Below are positions 4,548 through 6,393 of a stretch of DNA of 6,393 nucleotides, piece by piece. The notes below the pieces were generated by a model. That model worked only from the letters and a program-made list of their open reading frames with translations. It was not told the origin of the DNA and searched no databases. Both the position numbers and the translations under genes were made by a program. Source of the stretch: Pseudomonadota bacterium (GTDB taxonomy: Bacteria > Pseudomonadota > Alphaproteobacteria > Rhizobiales > Xanthobacteraceae); contig JAEYVN010000034.1 of the NCBI GenBank assembly GCA_023431725.1, positions 1 through 6,393 on the forward strand, given 5' to 3'. Positions within the stretch are counted from its first letter, which is position 1; the number at the start of each line of letters is the position of its first letter.

Positions 4548-6393
4548 ATGTTGTCGGCCATATTCGTCGATCGCCCCCGTCTCGCCATCGTGATCGCGAT
4601 CGTCATCACGCTTGCCGGACTGATTTCCATGCTGCGTATTCCGATCGCGCAGTTTCCCGACATCTTGCCGCCGCAGGTCGCCGTCTCCGCCAGCTATCCC
4701 GGCGCCAGCGCGGATGTGGTGGAAAGCACGGTCGCCCAGGTCATCGAGGCGCAGGTCAACGGCGTCGATGGCATGATCTACATGTCGTCGACCAGCGGCA
4801 ACGACGGATCATATTCGCTGAACGTGACATTCGCGCTCGGCACCGACCCAAACATCGCCACCGTCAACGTCCAGAACCGCGTGCAGCTGGCCGAAAGCAG
4901 CCTGCCAAGTGAGGTAACGCGAAGCGGGTTGAGCGTCAGAAAACAGTCCGCGGCCTTCCTTCAGATCGTCACGATCTATTCGCCGAACAAACTCTATGAC
5001 GAGCTCTTCCTGAACAACTTCGCGATCATCAATGTGGTCGATCCCCTCGCCCGCGTGCCGGGCGTCGGCCAGGCGCAATCCTTCGGCTCTCTCAATTACA
5101 GCATGCGCATCTGGTTCCAGACCGATGTGCTGGCGAGCCTTGGACTGACGCCGTCCGATCTCATCGACGCGATCCAGAGCCAGAATGTGCAGGCGGCGGT
5201 TGGCCGGCTCGGCGCGCCGCCGATGCCCGATCAGCAGCAGCTACAGATTAACCTCGTGACCCAGGGCCGCCTCGCCGACGTGCGGCAATTCGAGGACGTC
5301 GTTATCAAGGCCAAGACCAGCGGCGCCCAGATCCGGCTGAAGGACGTGGCGCGGCTCGAACTCGGCGCCCAGTCCTACGACACCGTCGGCCGGCTCGACG
5401 GGGCTCCCGCGGCCGTGCTCGGCGTATTCCAGGCTCCCGGGACGAATGCGGTTGCGGCGGCGGAGGGAGTCAGGAAGGAACTTGAGCGGCTCAAGCAGAC
5501 CTTCCCGGAAGGGATCGACTACAAGATCACCTATGACACCACCGTTTTCGTCTCATCATCCATCCGCGAGGTGATCAAGACGCTGCTCGAAGCCTTTGCG
5601 CTTGTGATCATCGTCGTCTTCATTTTCCTCGGCAACCTGCGCGCCACCCTCATTCCCGCCATTGCAGTCCCGGTTTCGCTGATCGGCACCTTCGCCGTCC
5701 TGCTGGCCATCGGCTATTCCGCGAATACCATCTCGCTCTTTGCGATGATTCTTGCCGTCGGCATCGTGGTCGATGACGCGATCGTGGTGGTCGAGAATGT
5801 CGAGCGCGTGATGACCGCAACAGGGCTTCCCGCCAAGGAGGCCACCAAGCTGGCGATGAAGGAGATCACCGCGCCGATCATCGCGATCACGCTGGTGCTG
5901 CTGGCGGTGTTCGTGCCGGTCGGATTCATCCCGGGCATCGCCGGCAAGTTTTACGGCCAGTTCGCCGTCACCGTGACCGTCGCGATGCTTATATCGGCGG
6001 TGAACGCGCTGACCCTGAGCCCCGCGCTATGCGGCGTGTTTCTCAAGCATGGGCATTCGAACAGTCTGTACAGCCGGATTATGGGCAGGATCAGCAGCTA
6101 TATCGAACGGATCAGCGACGGATACGCGAATATCGTCCGGCGGCTGGTGCGGGTCGCGGCCCTATCGCTCCTTCTCATCGCGCTGTTCGGCGGCGCCGCC
6201 TACTGGCTGGACCGGGTAATCCCGAGCGGCTTCCTGCCGGAAGAGGATCAGGGGCTGTTCTTCGTGCAAATCAATTTGCCGGCCGCCGCCGCGCGCAGCC
6301 GCACCCAGGCCGTCGTTGAGGAAGTCAGCAATATCACCAAAGACATCCCCGGCGTCGCAACTATCACCTCGGTGATCGGCCGCAGCTTCATTG
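4548..6393 (+). CDS. RND multidrug efflux permease, HAE1 family, MexF/OqxB-like (N-terminal 615 codons; runs off the window)
   Basis: RND permeases are trimeric inner-membrane proton antiporters that capture drugs or other compounds from the periplasm and membrane and pass them to an outer-membrane channel. Family features run in order: FVDRPRLAIVIAIVITLAG (first membrane segment), IPIAQFPDILPPQVAVSASY with PGAS, a VNVQNRVQLAE segment, GRLGAPP, and the second to sixth membrane segments between about 342 and 496. The key proton-relay pair is Asp409-Asp410 within GIVVDDAIVVVENVER, matching Asp407/Asp408 of AcrB. Further marks are GKFYGQF (from 466), TLSPALC, and FLPEEDQG (from 562) after membrane segment 7. 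The wording, such as FALGTD...VQNRV and VPVSLIGTFAV, is closest in my memory to MexF/OqxB. About 40 percent of a normal 1040-1060 residue protein is missing, including the relay lysine of membrane segment 10. The ATG at 4548 follows AGGAG by nine bases. Substrate cannot be read from sequence. Confidence 0.96.
   Translation, partial: MLSAIFVDRPRLAIVIAIVITLAGLISMLRIPIAQFPDILPPQVAVSASYPGASADVVESTVAQVIEAQVNGVDGMIYMSSTSGNDGSYSLNVTFALGTDPNIATVNVQNRVQLAESSLPSEVTRSGLSVRKQSAAFLQIVTIYSPNKLYDELFLNNFAIINVVDPLARVPGVGQAQSFGSLNYSMRIWFQTDVLASLGLTPSDLIDAIQSQNVQAAVGRLGAPPMPDQQQLQINLVTQGRLADVRQFEDVVIKAKTSGAQIRLKDVARLELGAQSYDTVGRLDGAPAAVLGVFQAPGTNAVAAAEGVRKELERLKQTFPEGIDYKITYDTTVFVSSSIREVIKTLLEAFALVIIVVFIFLGNLRATLIPAIAVPVSLIGTFAVLLAIGYSANTISLFAMILAVGIVVDDAIVVVENVERVMTATGLPAKEATKLAMKEITAPIIAITLVLLAVFVPVGFIPGIAGKFYGQFAVTVTVAMLISAVNALTLSPALCGVFLKHGHSNSLYSRIMGRISSYIERISDGYANIVRRLVRVAALSLLLIALFGGAAYWLDRVIPSGFLPEEDQGLFFVQINLPAAAARSRTQAVVEEVSNITKDIPGVATITSVIGRSFI

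Noticed and set aside
4508..4912. Plus-strand open frame of 134 codons at the start of the permease
   Set aside because: It is in the wrong frame relative to the RND permease, which reads without interruption from 4548 to the end of the window.
6029..6319. Plus-strand open frame near the window end
   Set aside because: Shadow of the RND permease; Arg/Gln-rich translation with no recognisable motif.

Overview
The window comes from a GC-rich proteobacterium. UreA, UreB and UreC are encoded as three separate subunits, which is the usual bacterial arrangement. The codon use and protein style point to an alphaproteobacterium, possibly of the Bradyrhizobium/Rhodopseudomonas sort, but that placement is a judgement from reading and not from a search. 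There is no RNA gene, mobile element, CRISPR array or prophage. It looks like ordinary chromosomal DNA with eight protein-coding genes in two divergent blocks.

Left block (1-3053, all on the minus strand, read from right to left). It begins with a half-size FUSC-family membrane protein (2013-3053). Two adjacent crcB genes for small fluoride channels follow (1588-1977 and 1161-1544). Then come the urease structural genes ureA (760-1062), ureB (191-688) and the first 41 codons of ureC (1-125, running off the window). Spacers are short (35, 43, 98, 71 and 65 bp). No convincing terminator lies between the genes, so one or two transcription units are possible. The accessory genes ureD, ureE, ureF and ureG are not in view. 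The position normally held by ureD or ureA's own upstream genes is taken by crcB.

Central spacer (3054-3286). This 233 bp divergent promoter region contains a 12 bp inverted repeat and several short repeats. No regulator gene adjoins it.

Right block (3287-6393, plus strand). It holds a lipoprotein-type periplasmic adaptor (3287-4492). After 55 bp comes an HAE1-type RND efflux permease resembling MexF/OqxB (from 4548), which is cut by the window end after about 615 codons. Together they form a proton-driven tripartite efflux pump. Its outer-membrane channel is either further downstream or encoded elsewhere.

The most interesting point is that a pair of fluoride channels lies directly upstream of urease, an enzyme whose nickel centre is inhibited by fluoride. 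The two CrcB proteins also show opposite charge bias in their loops, as expected for an antiparallel heterodimer. Everything else belongs to known families; I saw no clearly undescribed system.
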